Source of the DNA: Deltaproteobacteria bacterium
Lineage (GTDB): Bacteria > Desulfobacterota > DSM-4660 > Desulfatiglandales > HGW-15
Assembly: GCA_016931115.1 (NCBI GenBank)
Contig: JAFGFM010000091.1
Coordinates: 1 to 43,176, forward strand
Direction of reading: 5' to 3'
Length of the DNA: 43,176 nucleotides
Under the pieces are notes generated by a model. That model did no database searches. It saw nothing but the letters and a program-made list of their open reading frames with translations, and had not been told where the DNA came from. Made by a program: the position numbers and the translations under genes. Shown piece after piece: positions 35,388-43,038 of this stretch (positions are counted from its first letter, which is position 1; every line of letters starts with the position of its first letter).

Positions 35388-37783
35388 GACAATAAACCGG
35401 AAACATACACTGCCAGCGCCCTTAACGCCCTGTCTACTGATCTGAATATTGCCATGCCACAATTACCGAGCTCTTTCGCCATAGGGTCATACAGCCCACC
35501 CGCGTCTATCACCCCTATAATGGGTTTATCTGTATTATTTATTATTTCGCCCAGTTCATTAACCATACTGCCAGGTCTCATAAAACCATATCTACTTTCG
35601 CCTCTTAGCGTCGTGGTGGTAGGTGATAAAGGGTCAAGGCCCACTATTATGGCATCCACATTTTCATCCTCAATAAGGTATTTTATGGCAAGTATATGGG
35701 CCTCATCATCACCTGCCGGATTTATGTCAAAGGGATTATTCACCTTTGTAAGTAAAGAAATCCCCTTTGCCTCAAGTAATGCCTCAAGTTTCTTCACTGT
35801 GGTTTTATTAAACCGAGCCATCTCAAGTCGGCAATCGCCTGTTTCAATATTATCCGCCATGCCCACTGCCTCAAAGCCTGCCCCGCTCAATGCCGCTATC
35901 CTGTTACCCCTGATAACCTTTTTATTGATTTTTTCTGCTAGTAAAATGAGGTCATTAAACTCTGTAAAGCTGGATGCAATAATCCCCCCGGCCTGTTTTA
36001 CGCATGATTCAAAGAGCGAGTAATCACCTGATATTGCAGCTGTATGACTGGCTGTTGCACTCTTTCCCTCTTTTGTCCTGCCTGCCTTATAGACTATTAC
36101 CGCCTTTCCCATGGCTTTTGCCTGCTTAATTGCCCTTAAAAAAGCGAGCCCATCCTGATCTCTGAACCCCTCTGCATAAATAGCAATCACATCAATATTA
36201 TCTCTTTCAGAAATATAGGCGGTTATATCCCCAGTGGTGAGGTCATTCTGGTTACCAACTGATATCATATAGGCAGGGTCAAACCAGTTAAGCCTGCTAA
36301 GCCTTGTTATCATGAATGCCCCGCTCTGGCTTATTAAGGCAGTGCCGCGGTTATGGGCTCCCCTTTTTCTGGGAAGCTTCTCTTCAGGGATAAAGAGTGT
36401 ATCATATTTACCGGGGTGGGATACAACACCAAGTGAGTTTGCCCCTAAAAAAACAGGGGTATTTTGGCCTGCTAACCTTGCCCTGTTGATCTTATCCGCT
36501 ATCTCGCTGGCAATCCCGGTGCTTTCATCCGTCTCACCCATACCGCCCGGTATAAGGATTATTGATTTGCATATATCCCTTTCAAGCACGCTGTTGACTA
36601 TATCAGGCACCTGTTCTGCCCCCACAGCAACCACGAGGAGATCAACCATTATATCAAGGCTTGTGAGGCTGTCCACGCACTGCACACCATTAAAAGATTC
36701 TGTCCCAGGCTTTATGATGCGGAGGTTTTGTTTCTCATATCCCATTGCGATAATATTATTCAGTATGATCTGCCCAAAATTCACCCTTGTGGTTGAGACA
36801 CCAAGTATTCCTATTGATTGGGGATGCAATAGGGAATCAACCCTGTTCAGGGGTTTTTTGCTTTGCATCTTTTCAGGACGGCTGAACCTACATAAACCAT
36901 CTAGGGGTACAGGTCGCCCTTGTGAGATGACAAACGGGTTTATCTCAAGCTCTTCTATCACATATGGGTTATCAGGAGAGGGTTCTGAAAAGCGATTTGC
37001 AAGGGATATGAGTGATGAGAAGAGGTTTATAAGCGTACCATCAATCTCAACCGGTTTCTGTCCACGGGTAAGTCCTGCGAGTTTTCTGTAGCATAAGGTC
37101 TTCCTGAACAGTGCAATAAATTCTTGGGCAGAGGTCATCACTGTTGATGCTGATACAAAGGCCATGCCCTTTTTAAAGGTGTCAGCATAAAGCTCTGTAT
37201 CTGTGCCGCCAGGGCCTGCGGTCATGACCATGCCAAACTCACGGGTGTTTCTGATGCCGATAATCAGTTCGCTGCCAAAGATATCCGGTTTGAATTCTAC
37301 ATGCTGAACCATGATGAGGCCCCTGATACCCTGTTCAATGGCCTCATTGAGCCTGCTCCCTGAAAGCCCTTGATAAACTACAGGAGAATGGTCCTCCCCA
37401 CTTTCAATGAGATGAGCATAAGAGTCAGGCACATCCGTCAGCATCTGTTTAACTGCTGTCCTGATTGCATCAGCCCTTTTTTCAACCACCTTAACGCCGT
37501 GAACATCGGTTTTATGGCTTATGTGCGGGGAGACAATCTTGAGCACCACCTTTTCACCCGGAAGAGAGGTAAGCTCTTCATCAGTATACTCCCGGGTTTT
37601 ATCCAGAAGCATATGTGCTGGAGCAGTAATGCCATGAATCCCCTTCAGAAGCGCATAGGTCTCGTGTTCATAGAGGCTCGCCCTTCCATCATTTTCCGCT
37701 GATGTAAATATGTTTATAATGGCTTTAAAATTATTATGATATTCATCCAATTTCAATAGCACATACAATAGGTTTCCTGCCAT
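35384..37783 (-). CDS. ADP-forming acyl-CoA synthetase, ATP-grasp-first (permuted) type
   Basis: About 799 aa. Domains in order: ATP-grasp (about 35-265; VLKIVSPHISHKTDVHGV), CoA-binding (about 318-410; SIGILGVSTTRVNFG) and succinyl-CoA-ligase-like (from about 481; LISQSGAF, then SHTAAISGDY with the phosphorylated His580). It interconverts acyl-CoA + ADP + Pi with acid + ATP + CoA. Most bacterial fused enzymes place the CoA-binding half first, so this order is the permuted form. The frame is open to 37873, but residues beyond ATG 37783 would be encoded by the repeat at 37784-37865, so that extension is rejected. TTG 37768 is another possible start. Substrate unknown. Confidence 0.85.
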   Translation of the reverse strand: MAGNLLYVLLKLDEYHNNFKAIINIFTSAENDGRASLYEHETYALLKGIHGITAPAHMLLDKTREYTDEELTSLPGEKVVLKIVSPHISHKTDVHGVKVVEKRADAIRTAVKQMLTDVPDSYAHLIESGEDHSPVVYQGLSGSRLNEAIEQGIRGLIMVQHVEFKPDIFGSELIIGIRNTREFGMVMTAGPGGTDTELYADTFKKGMAFVSASTVMTSAQEFIALFRKTLCYRKLAGLTRGQKPVEIDGTLINLFSSLISLANRFSEPSPDNPYVIEELEINPFVISQGRPVPLDGLCRFSRPEKMQSKKPLNRVDSLLHPQSIGILGVSTTRVNFGQIILNNIIAMGYEKQNLRIIKPGTESFNGVQCVDSLTSLDIMVDLLVVAVGAEQVPDIVNSVLERDICKSIILIPGGMGETDESTGIASEIADKINRARLAGQNTPVFLGANSLGVVSHPGKYDTLFIPEEKLPRKRGAHNRGTALISQSGAFMITRLSRLNWFDPAYMISVGNQNDLTTGDITAYISERDNIDVIAIYAEGFRDQDGLAFLRAIKQAKAMGKAVIVYKAGRTKEGKSATASHTAAISGDYSLFESCVKQAGGIIASSFTEFNDLILLAEKINKKVIRGNRIAALSGAGFEAVGMADNIETGDCRLEMARFNKTTVKKLEALLEAKGISLLTKVNNPFDINPAGDDEAHILAIKYLIEDENVDAIIVGLDPLSPTTTTLRGESRYGFMRPGSMVNELGEIINNTDKPIIGVIDAGGLYDPMAKELGNCGMAIFRSVDRALRALAVYVSGLLS

Positions 37784-37865
37784 GTAGGGGCAGGCCTGTG
37801 TGCCTGCCCGGTGATGGAGGTTTAAATCCCCGAATACCGGGCCGACACGCAGGTCCGCCCCTACC
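37784..37865. repeat. GTAGGGGC-type dispersed repeat, full copy 2
   Basis: An 82-base copy very close to 30114-30195, with inverted ends (GTAGGGGCAGGCC ... GTCCGCCCCTAC). It abuts the ATG of the CoA ligase gene, so it forms that gene's leader or displaced its native upstream region. Confidence 0.85.
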
Positions 37866-37979
37866 ACTATCAAACCAAACAGTGAGCTGATCCCGCCTGA
37901 GGCGGGACTGAAAGCTCCATCCAGAATTTGTCTCTTTCTGGATGGACACTAAATAATTTTATTATGATCGTCAATAATA

Positions 37980-38408
37980 TTACCCGTAATTCTTACGTGG
38001 AATAGTGGCAAAGTGAAACACCGGCTTTGTGATCTTAAGTATATTAAGCGGGCAGTGTTTTACCCCTGCCGGGATAAATGCCAGGAAGCTTTCTCTCATC
38101 AGGTTTCTCTCCCCGTCTATATAAAACTCTATCTCAGCACCAAGGTCATTCAAATCCTTCGGGTCTGTGCCAAAAAAACCTATTACCTCATCAACATCAT
38201 GTGAGTGGGGTTCAGGGCTGGAGTCATCCTTCTGATCGGTAGGCCAGAACCATACAACCTCTACATAAAAGGCGCCAGGGATTACATCGCTGTCCAGGTA
38301 AAACATGCGGGTGCTTCTCTCCGCGGAAAGGTTTCCTGCCCAGGCAGGTATCTCAACCTCCTTCCTGGGTTTTGTTATGATATACTTCCCATGTTCTGAT
38401 TTTGCCAT
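37980..38408 (-). CDS. Cupin-fold protein, paralog C
   Basis: A 142-aa paralog of the cupins at 26252 and 26757. The metal motif is HSHDVDE near residue 73, with VKHCPL near 120; FYLDSDVIPGAFYVEVVWFWP matches paralog B. A strong ribosome binding site (GGGGAGGGA) precedes ATG 38408. It is about 11 kb from the other two but on the same strand, at the upstream end of the accessory block. Function unknown. Confidence 0.8.
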   Translation of the reverse strand: MAKSEHGKYIITKPRKEVEIPAWAGNLSAERSTRMFYLDSDVIPGAFYVEVVWFWPTDQKDDSSPEPHSHDVDEVIGFFGTDPKDLNDLGAEIEFYIDGERNLMRESFLAFIPAGVKHCPLNILKITKPVFHFATIPRKNYG

Positions 38409-38518
38409 TTTGTTCCCTCCCCTTAATATTTTTGGATTATAGATTCATGCGCTGTTCCTGACAGTTTAGCCAAACAGATATTTAAGTCAATGTTGATGGT
38501 TTCGTAAAAAAGCTGAAT

Positions 38519-38641
38519 CTCACACAAAGACACAAAGTCGCAAGGGTAACTAATAAAAATAAAACTGTTTTTCTTGGTGTTCTTTGCGGCTTTGCATGAT
38601 AAATTATCTTTTTACAATGTTGTCAATGTTGTCAATGTTAT
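38519..38641. repeat. Intergenic repeat: CACAAAGACAC element plus 9-bp tandem
   Basis: CACACAAAGACACAAAGTCGC (first 20 bases) near 38520 is partly inverted by TTGGTGTTCTTTGCGGCTTTGC (first 20 bases) near 38573. A tandem of the 9-mer TTGTCAATG (about two and a half units) lies at 38616-38641, beside the rsgA stop. No gene is seen in 38409-38650. Confidence 0.55.
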
Positions 38642-38650
38642 CATTTTATC

Positions 38651-39742
38651 TCACCAATCCTTTTTAATCTGCTTCTGGAGTTTTGTGATCGCCTTCCACC
38701 TTTTTCTCTCTGTCTGTTGAGTGCCAAGGTTTGTCCTCTCCTCAATAAATCTGGCCTCACGTTTCATCCGCATATAGTTATTGTATCTACCAGTATCAAG
38801 TTCCCCTGCTCTTATGGCCTCCTGCACTGCACAGCCGGGCTCAGATTCATGCGTGCAGTTTCTAAATTTGCAATTAAGGCTAAGCTCTTCGATATCATTG
38901 AATGCCTCTTCTATCTCCTCTTCAACCATCCAGGGCTGAAATTCCCTCATCCCAGGCGTATCTATCACAATCCCACCTTCAGGAAGGAGCATAAGCTCCC
39001 TTGAGGTGGTTGTGTGCCTTCCCTTCTGATCATATTCACGGACAGGGTTAACCCTCTGCCTTTCAACCCCGAAAAGCCTGTTTATTATGGTTGATTTACC
39101 CACCCCTGATGACCCGATAAATACTATTGTCTTACCGGCCTTTATGTGTGCGGATAGATCTATAATCCCTGAATTTGTGAGGCCGCACACAGGTATAACA
39201 GGCACACCAAAGATGACTTTGTTTATCTGATCCAGATATTCCTCTGGGTCAGGTACAAGATCGGTTTTGTTAAGAATAACCACCGGGGTTATTCCACTGT
39301 TATATACAGTGGTCAGGTAACGCTCAATGCGGCGCACACTGAAATCATTATCAAGGGCGTTTATCAGAAAGCAGGTATCTATGTTTGCTGCGAGTATCTG
39401 CTCAGTAATCTTACCCTGGATCTCTGACTTCCTACCGGACACCCCCTTTCTGGATAAAGAGTTTTTTCTTTCAAGAAGCCCGTGGATTATGGCCCTGTTT
39501 TTCTCTTTATAGGTTCTTATTGTCACCCAGTCTCCAACCGCGGGGAGACCTCCCCCATCTTTTGCCGCATGCTGCATCCTGCCTGACATCTCTGCGAGAA
39601 ATTCTCCCTCATCACACAGCACACTGTAAAAGCCTCCTCTGTGCCCCTGTGATATCCTTGCTGGCAGTATTTCTTGTTCTATTTCCTGATTCGTAAATTG
39701 TGTTCTGAAATGGTCATCCCATCCCAAATCTTCAAGATTCAT
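38651..39742 (-). CDS. rsgA: Ribosome small subunit-dependent GTPase A
   Basis: A 363-aa circularly permuted GTPase. It has an N-terminal OB-fold region, then NKTDLV (G4), the P-loop GSSGVGKSTIINRL and DTPGMREF (G3) in permuted order. The C-terminal zinc finger is CKFRNCTHESEPGC. It acts in late 30S maturation. The frame opens at 39769, but ATG 39742 has AGGGGA well placed. The tail is rich in Lys and Arg (rRNA contact). Confidence 0.95.
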   Translation of the reverse strand: MNLEDLGWDDHFRTQFTNQEIEQEILPARISQGHRGGFYSVLCDEGEFLAEMSGRMQHAAKDGGGLPAVGDWVTIRTYKEKNRAIIHGLLERKNSLSRKGVSGRKSEIQGKITEQILAANIDTCFLINALDNDFSVRRIERYLTTVYNSGITPVVILNKTDLVPDPEEYLDQINKVIFGVPVIPVCGLTNSGIIDLSAHIKAGKTIVFIGSSGVGKSTIINRLFGVERQRVNPVREYDQKGRHTTTSRELMLLPEGGIVIDTPGMREFQPWMVEEEIEEAFNDIEELSLNCKFRNCTHESEPGCAVQEAIRAGELDTGRYNNYMRMKREARFIEERTNLGTQQTERKRWKAITKLQKQIKKDW

Positions 39743-39790
39743 TCTGTTCCCCTTTATTTTGCTGTCCATGAACTGATAAATCTTACCACT

Positions 39791-39955
39791 ATGAGGGCAC
39801 GATGCGTCGTGCCCCTACGGTCAATATGGAAAAATAATCATGCGCATCGTTATGAGGGCACGGTGCCCCGTGCCTACGGTCCGTCATTGATCCAAATTAG
39901 AACAATTGTACGCACTATTGTCCCGCGATAGCCTTGGCGACGGCGGAGCGTGCCC
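39791..39955. repeat. Cluster of three short GGGCACG hairpin repeats
   Basis: Two direct copies of ATGAGGGCACG-n-CGTGCC-CTACGG (39791-39819 and 39852-39878) and one inverted remnant (GCGTGCCCTCTTCAT, near 39939). Each of the first two folds as a tight hairpin. They resemble the variant at 33195. They lie upstream of rsgA in a region without a gene until the mini-gene at 40129. Confidence 0.65.
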
Positions 39956-40084
39956 TCTTCATCATGATAATTAAACCTGAACCTATAATTTATCAGCATG
40001 AAACAGGTTGTGTTATATAATAGTATAAGGGATTTACCAATAGAAAACCCCGGTTAATATATCTTTCCCCGGGGCCAAAAATGA

Positions 40085-40110
40085 AAAGGCCGCCCATTTA
40101 GGCGGCCTTT
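40085..40110. terminator. Strong hairpin terminator after the mini-gene
   Basis: A perfect 10-bp stem AAAGGCCGCC / GGCGGCCTTT with a six-base loop. On the minus strand it is followed by TTTCATTTTT. It ends transcription coming from the 19-codon gene and leuB. Confidence 0.85.
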
Positions 40111-40128
40111 AATAAACAGGTGTTATTT

Positions 40129-40188
40129 TTAACCTGCTGACCTCCAGGGGCACAATACCGCATCTTTTTCTATTATTACAAAATCCAT
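40129..40188 (-). CDS. Candidate 19-residue peptide gene (own promoter, RBS, terminator)
   Basis: On the minus strand ATG 40188 to TAA 40129 encodes MDFVIIEKDAVLCPWRSAG. The Shine-Dalgarno AAAGGAGG (40197-40204) is eight bases from the ATG, among the best in the window. A promoter lies at 40241-40268 and a strong terminator 19 bases after the stop. The peptide has one Cys and a C-terminal CPWRSAG tail. CTGCTGA before the Shine-Dalgarno can pair with TCAGCAG next to the stop, so the message may fold over its own start. It could be a functional micropeptide, an attenuator leader or a small RNA. I know no family for it. Confidence 0.5.
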   Translation of the reverse strand: MDFVIIEKDAVLCPWRSAG

Positions 40189-40240
40189 GTGTTGTGCCTC
40201 CTTTCAGCAGTTTTAAAGTTTATCGTTAAAATGTACGGAT

Positions 40241-40268
40241 ACTTTATTCCGGACCTAAAATATGTCAA
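40241..40268 (-). promoter_or_regulatory. Promoter of the 19-codon mini-gene
   Basis: Minus strand TTGACA (40263-40268), 16 bases, TAAAGT (40241-40246). The expected start is near 40234, giving a 45-base leader. It lies in the gap after the leuB stop. Confidence 0.5.
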
Positions 40269-40283
40269 GTTAAAAGTAGTGGC

Positions 40284-41363
40284 TTAAGATACTATCCTTT
40301 CACAGACAAGGTCTCCGACCTCGGATGTGCTGTAACCCATATTGCCCGCAGCCATGCTTTTCAGCTTGTTTGCAGTAACATACTTTACCGCCTCTTCTAT
40401 CTTGTCTGCGGCAGCCTGTTCGCCAAGGGTCTCAAGCATCATGCCTGCAGCACATATGGCAGCAAGGGGGTTTATTACACCAAGCCCTGTATACTTGGGG
40501 GCAGAGCCGCCAATAGGTTCAAACATGCTTACACCCTCGGGGTTGATATTGCCGCCTGCAGCAAGCCCCATGCCGCCCTGGGTGATTGCGCCAAGGTCAG
40601 TAATAATGTCGCCAAACATGTTGCCAGTAACAAGCACATCAAACCATTCAGGACTTTTTACCATCCACATGCATGTGGCATCAACATGAAAGTATTCCCT
40701 TTTAATATCAGGGTAATCTTTTGCGCCCATTTCATGGAATGCCCTGTCCCACAGGTCATATATATAGGTAAGCACATTGGTCTTGCCAACAAGGGCAAGG
40801 GTATTGTGTTCACCCTTACCCTGCGCCTTTTTACCATATTTACGTGTATATTCAAATGCGTACCTGAGGCACCTGTCCACCTGGTGCCTTGAATAAATTG
40901 CGGATTGTATTGCCACCTCGTGGGGTGTGCCCTTCATTGAAAAACCGCCAGCCCCTGTGTACTGGTCGCCCGTGTTTTCACGGATAACGCAGTAGTCTAT
41001 CTCCTTTGGCCCCTTGTTCTTTAGCGGGGTCTCAACGCCGGGATAGAGCCTTACAGGCCGAAGGTTTATATACTGGTCCAGCCCAAAACGGGCCTTAAGT
41101 AATACACCCTTTTCAAGGATGCCCGGCGGTACGTCCGGGTGGCCTATTGCCCCAAGTAGTATGGCATTATATTTTTTAAGCTCCTCTATGTCTTTGTCAG
41201 AAAGCGTTTCACCGGTTTTAAGATACCGCTGGCCGCCAAAATCATAGGAGGTTGTTTCATATTTGAATCCATATTTTTGAGAGACGGTCTTGAGCGCCTT
41301 GAGGGCCTCAGCGATAACCTCTGGGCCTGTACCGTCACCCGGAATAACTGCTATTTTGTACAT
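40284..41363 (-). CDS. leuB: 3-Isopropylmalate dehydrogenase-like beta-decarboxylating dehydrogenase
   Basis: A 359-aa protein of the isocitrate/isopropylmalate dehydrogenase family. Visible are VIPGDGTGPEV (N-terminus), the substrate loop with RENTGDQYTG, the catalytic Lys in VGKTNVL, Mg-binding Asp residues in VTGNMFGDIITD and the cofactor region EPIGGSAPKYTG. It oxidises and decarboxylates a 2-substituted malate with NAD+. 3-Isopropylmalate (leucine synthesis) is most likely, but tartrate/malate-type relatives cannot be excluded, and no other leu gene is in the window. The frame opens at 41519; ATG 41363 is used because AAAGGAAC precedes it and the family N-terminus starts there. Confidence 0.85.
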   Translation of the reverse strand: MYKIAVIPGDGTGPEVIAEALKALKTVSQKYGFKYETTSYDFGGQRYLKTGETLSDKDIEELKKYNAILLGAIGHPDVPPGILEKGVLLKARFGLDQYINLRPVRLYPGVETPLKNKGPKEIDYCVIRENTGDQYTGAGGFSMKGTPHEVAIQSAIYSRHQVDRCLRYAFEYTRKYGKKAQGKGEHNTLALVGKTNVLTYIYDLWDRAFHEMGAKDYPDIKREYFHVDATCMWMVKSPEWFDVLVTGNMFGDIITDLGAITQGGMGLAAGGNINPEGVSMFEPIGGSAPKYTGLGVINPLAAICAAGMMLETLGEQAAADKIEEAVKYVTANKLKSMAAGNMGYSTSEVGDLVCERIVS

Positions 41364-41522
41364 TTTTAAGTTCCTTTCATCATAAAATTTAAGAAAATGA
41401 ATAATATGGGAATGGAGCCTGTGTGTCAATTCTAAAAACAGGGAAGGGAAAGGCCCAAGGCGCAGGGATAAAGGTAGGGTATTTTTGTGCCTGCCCGTGT
41501 GCGGAAAGACCGGGGTCACCCA

Positions 41523-41597
41523 TTGACATTAAAATTGAAAGCACCCTTTAGTTGCAAAATGCAACAATATGATGTAGGAAATATCATGTTGCAACAA
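41523..41597 (+). promoter_or_regulatory. Promoter and palindromic operator of the toxin-antitoxin pair
   Basis: TTGACA (41523-41528) and TTTAGT (41547-41552, 18-base spacer) are followed by GTTGCAAAATGCAAC (41551-41565). An inverted partner ATCATGTTGCAACAA lies at 41583-41597. The TTGCAAC units are arranged as inverted repeats over the start region, as expected for autorepression by the antitoxin complex. Confidence 0.6.
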
Positions 41598-41617
41598 TTT
41601 TACCTGGAGGAGCTATC

Positions 41618-41836
41618 ATGGCCACAGCAGTAAGAATATCTGAAAAGCTTGTAGATGAAGCAAAAAGATTTGGTCGGATTGATCACAGGTCTCTGGCCGG
41701 ACAGATTGAACACTGGGCACGTATGGGTAAATGTGCTGAAGAAAATCCTGACCTGCCATATTCAGTCATAAAGGAAATACTTATTGGCCTGGATGAACTG
41801 GATGAAGATGAGAAAACCGAATATAAGTTTGGATAG
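41618..41836 (+). CDS. ParD-like antitoxin
   Basis: A 72-aa protein beginning ATAVRISEKLVDEAKRFGRIDHRSLAGQIEHWARMG, a ribbon-helix-helix style DNA-binding N-terminus of the ParD-like antitoxin family. The acidic C-terminal tail (LDELDEDEKTEYKFG) suits toxin binding. GGAGGAG lies before ATG 41618. It should repress its own promoter through the TTGCAAC palindromes and neutralise the toxin encoded six bases downstream. Confidence 0.85.
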   Translation: MATAVRISEKLVDEAKRFGRIDHRSLAGQIEHWARMGKCAEENPDLPYSVIKEILIGLDELDEDEKTEYKFG

Positions 41837-41842
41837 CACATT

Positions 41843-42124
41843 ATGAAAATTTACCAATCGAGGTCATTTGAAAAAAAAGTCAAAAAGATGTCCAAAGCTG
41901 AGAAGGATATCCTGGATAAAGAAATACACAGGATAGCGGAAGACCCGACTGTTGGAGATGAAAAGAAAGGTGATCTACGGGGTGTATTTGTTTACAAGTT
42001 TAAGATTAAAACGACCCAATACCTGCTTGCATATCGGAAGATAGAAAGAGATTTAGAGCTTATTATGGTTGGACCGCATGAAAATTATTATCGTGATTTG
42101 AAGGAATACTTGAAAACCCGGTAA
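41843..42124 (+). CDS. RelE/ParE family toxin
   Basis: A 93-aa RelE/ParE-superfamily protein: MKIYQSRSFEKKVKKM at the N-terminus, a helical pair, then KFKIKTTQYLLAYRKIERDLELIMVGPHENYYRDLKEYL, the beta-sheet and C-terminal signature. Highly basic, in contrast to the acidic antitoxin. It could be a ribosome-dependent mRNA nuclease or a gyrase-type toxin. It lies six bases after the antitoxin stop. Confidence 0.85.
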   Translation: MKIYQSRSFEKKVKKMSKAEKDILDKEIHRIAEDPTVGDEKKGDLRGVFVYKFKIKTTQYLLAYRKIERDLELIMVGPHENYYRDLKEYLKTR

Positions 42125-42619
42125 TTCCAGAAACAGATTCGAGCCGGGCACATGGCACGGGAGATACTGTAGGGGCAGGCCTATGTGCCTGCCCGCGTTA
42201 GATGCATAAAGTAACAGTCAGCCTTTTTACAGGTATAACCCACCCACTTGCTGGAGGAGCAGGGGAGGTGGATTCGTATCAGACACATGGTGGGCCAATA
42301 TTATATTTTGACAACAATTTTTAGATGTGGTTTTATTTCCCGCAATTCTTCAGGTTTTTAATTAAGTAGTATTTTTCTGTTTTCGTATCACCGTTTTATT
42401 TTTGAATTATTAAAATAATTGTCTTACTTCATGTAAATATGTTTGTTAATGTAAAAAGTAAAATGCCCATATCGGGGAATTTGCCTGGTACTTATATGCT
42501 GGTTTTAAGAGGGCACGAAAATTAAATTACGGAATATGAAAGGCAAACTAGGAAAGTAAAAATGGCTATATGTAGCTATATATAACCATTTTTCAGCCGG
42601 CTTTAGACCGGTTAATAAC
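42125..42619. other. Gap between the toxin-antitoxin pair and the cassette-like unit
   Basis: 495 bases without a gene. A half copy of the GTAGGGGC repeat is at 42169-42197. The rest is strongly AT-rich, with a long imperfect hairpin at 42558-42593 (AAAAATGG / CCATTTTT outer arms, TATAT-rich inside). No integrase or other mobile gene is visible. Confidence 0.55.
42169..42197. repeat. GTAGGGGC-type repeat, left-half copy
   Basis: Only the left hairpin half (GTAGGGGCAGGCC, then TGCCTGCCCGCG) is present; the right half of the 82-base element is missing. Confidence 0.7.
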
Positions 42620-42646
42620 ATGTTAGCCCAAGCAACATTACGAAGT

Positions 42647-42853
42647 ATGGAAATCGAAATCTTAAAAACAGATGGATATGGTCTTTTAGCTGAGGTGCGT
42701 TTCGGTGCGCAAGTGCTTGGAGTAATGGATGACTTTAGTATGATCCAACCCGAATCAATCGATTATTCAGAACCTGATTTTCTCATCTCAGCATTGAATA
42801 TTCATGGGAAAAAATGTTTTCAGGCAATCCTGACAAAAAGAAAATGCTCGTAA
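42647..42853 (+). CDS. Hypothetical protein, N-terminal part (frame broken)
   Basis: ATG 42647 gives 68 residues (MEIEILKTDGYGLLAEVRFGAQVLGVMDDFSM...) ending just after a six-A run. The next frame continues a protein-like sequence, so this is probably the first part of one gene of about 130 residues. An upstream ATG at 42620 is rejected because it straddles the putative cassette junction. No family recognised. Confidence 0.5.
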   Translation: MEIEILKTDGYGLLAEVRFGAQVLGVMDDFSMIQPESIDYSEPDFLISALNIHGKKCFQAILTKRKCS

Positions 42854-43038
42854 GAACCGGTGATTGGTCATACGAGGCTTACGGACAAATAGTTTCGGTT
42901 AAACCTGTTGTTGCCGATTTCGGTCTATTTTCCTTGGAGCTTGGAAATTTTACAAATGATGAACGATGCATAGGTGAATGGATAGTCGAGCATATAGATC
43001 GTCTTGACTTAACTTTTAGAATAAAAGTGGGTGGCTAA
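42814..43038 (+). CDS. Hypothetical protein, C-terminal part (frame broken)
   Basis: 74 residues (MFSGNPDKKKMLVRTGDWSYEAYG... IEHIDRLDLTFRIKVGG-like end). It overlaps the preceding frame by 40 bases. The two would join in one frame if the A-run before 42814 had one more A or if ribosomes slipped back one base there. Its TAA (43036-43038) lies inside the inverse core site. No family recognised. Confidence 0.5.
   Translation: MFSGNPDKKKMLVRTGDWSYEAYGQIVSVKPVVADFGLFSLELGNFTNDERCIGEWIVEHIDRLDLTFRIKVGG

Noticed and set aside
36312-37091. 259-codon and neighbouring 222-codon plus-strand frames opposite the CoA ligase
   Set aside because: Shadows of a recognisable multi-domain enzyme; no ribosome binding site or family motif.
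37784-37949. Frames reading through the repeat upstream of the CoA ligase gene (including a 68-codon one)
   Set aside because: Their sequence is the translated 82-base repeat, which also gives a similar frame at 30070-30252 from the other copy.
40016-40021. Perfect TATAAT on the plus strand
   Set aside because: No acceptable -35 at 16-18 bases and no plus-strand gene downstream before the terminator at 40085.
40284-40300. leuB leader/attenuator role for the 19-codon frame
   Set aside because: The frame lies downstream of leuB on the same strand and has one Leu codon, so it cannot act as a leu attenuator for this gene.
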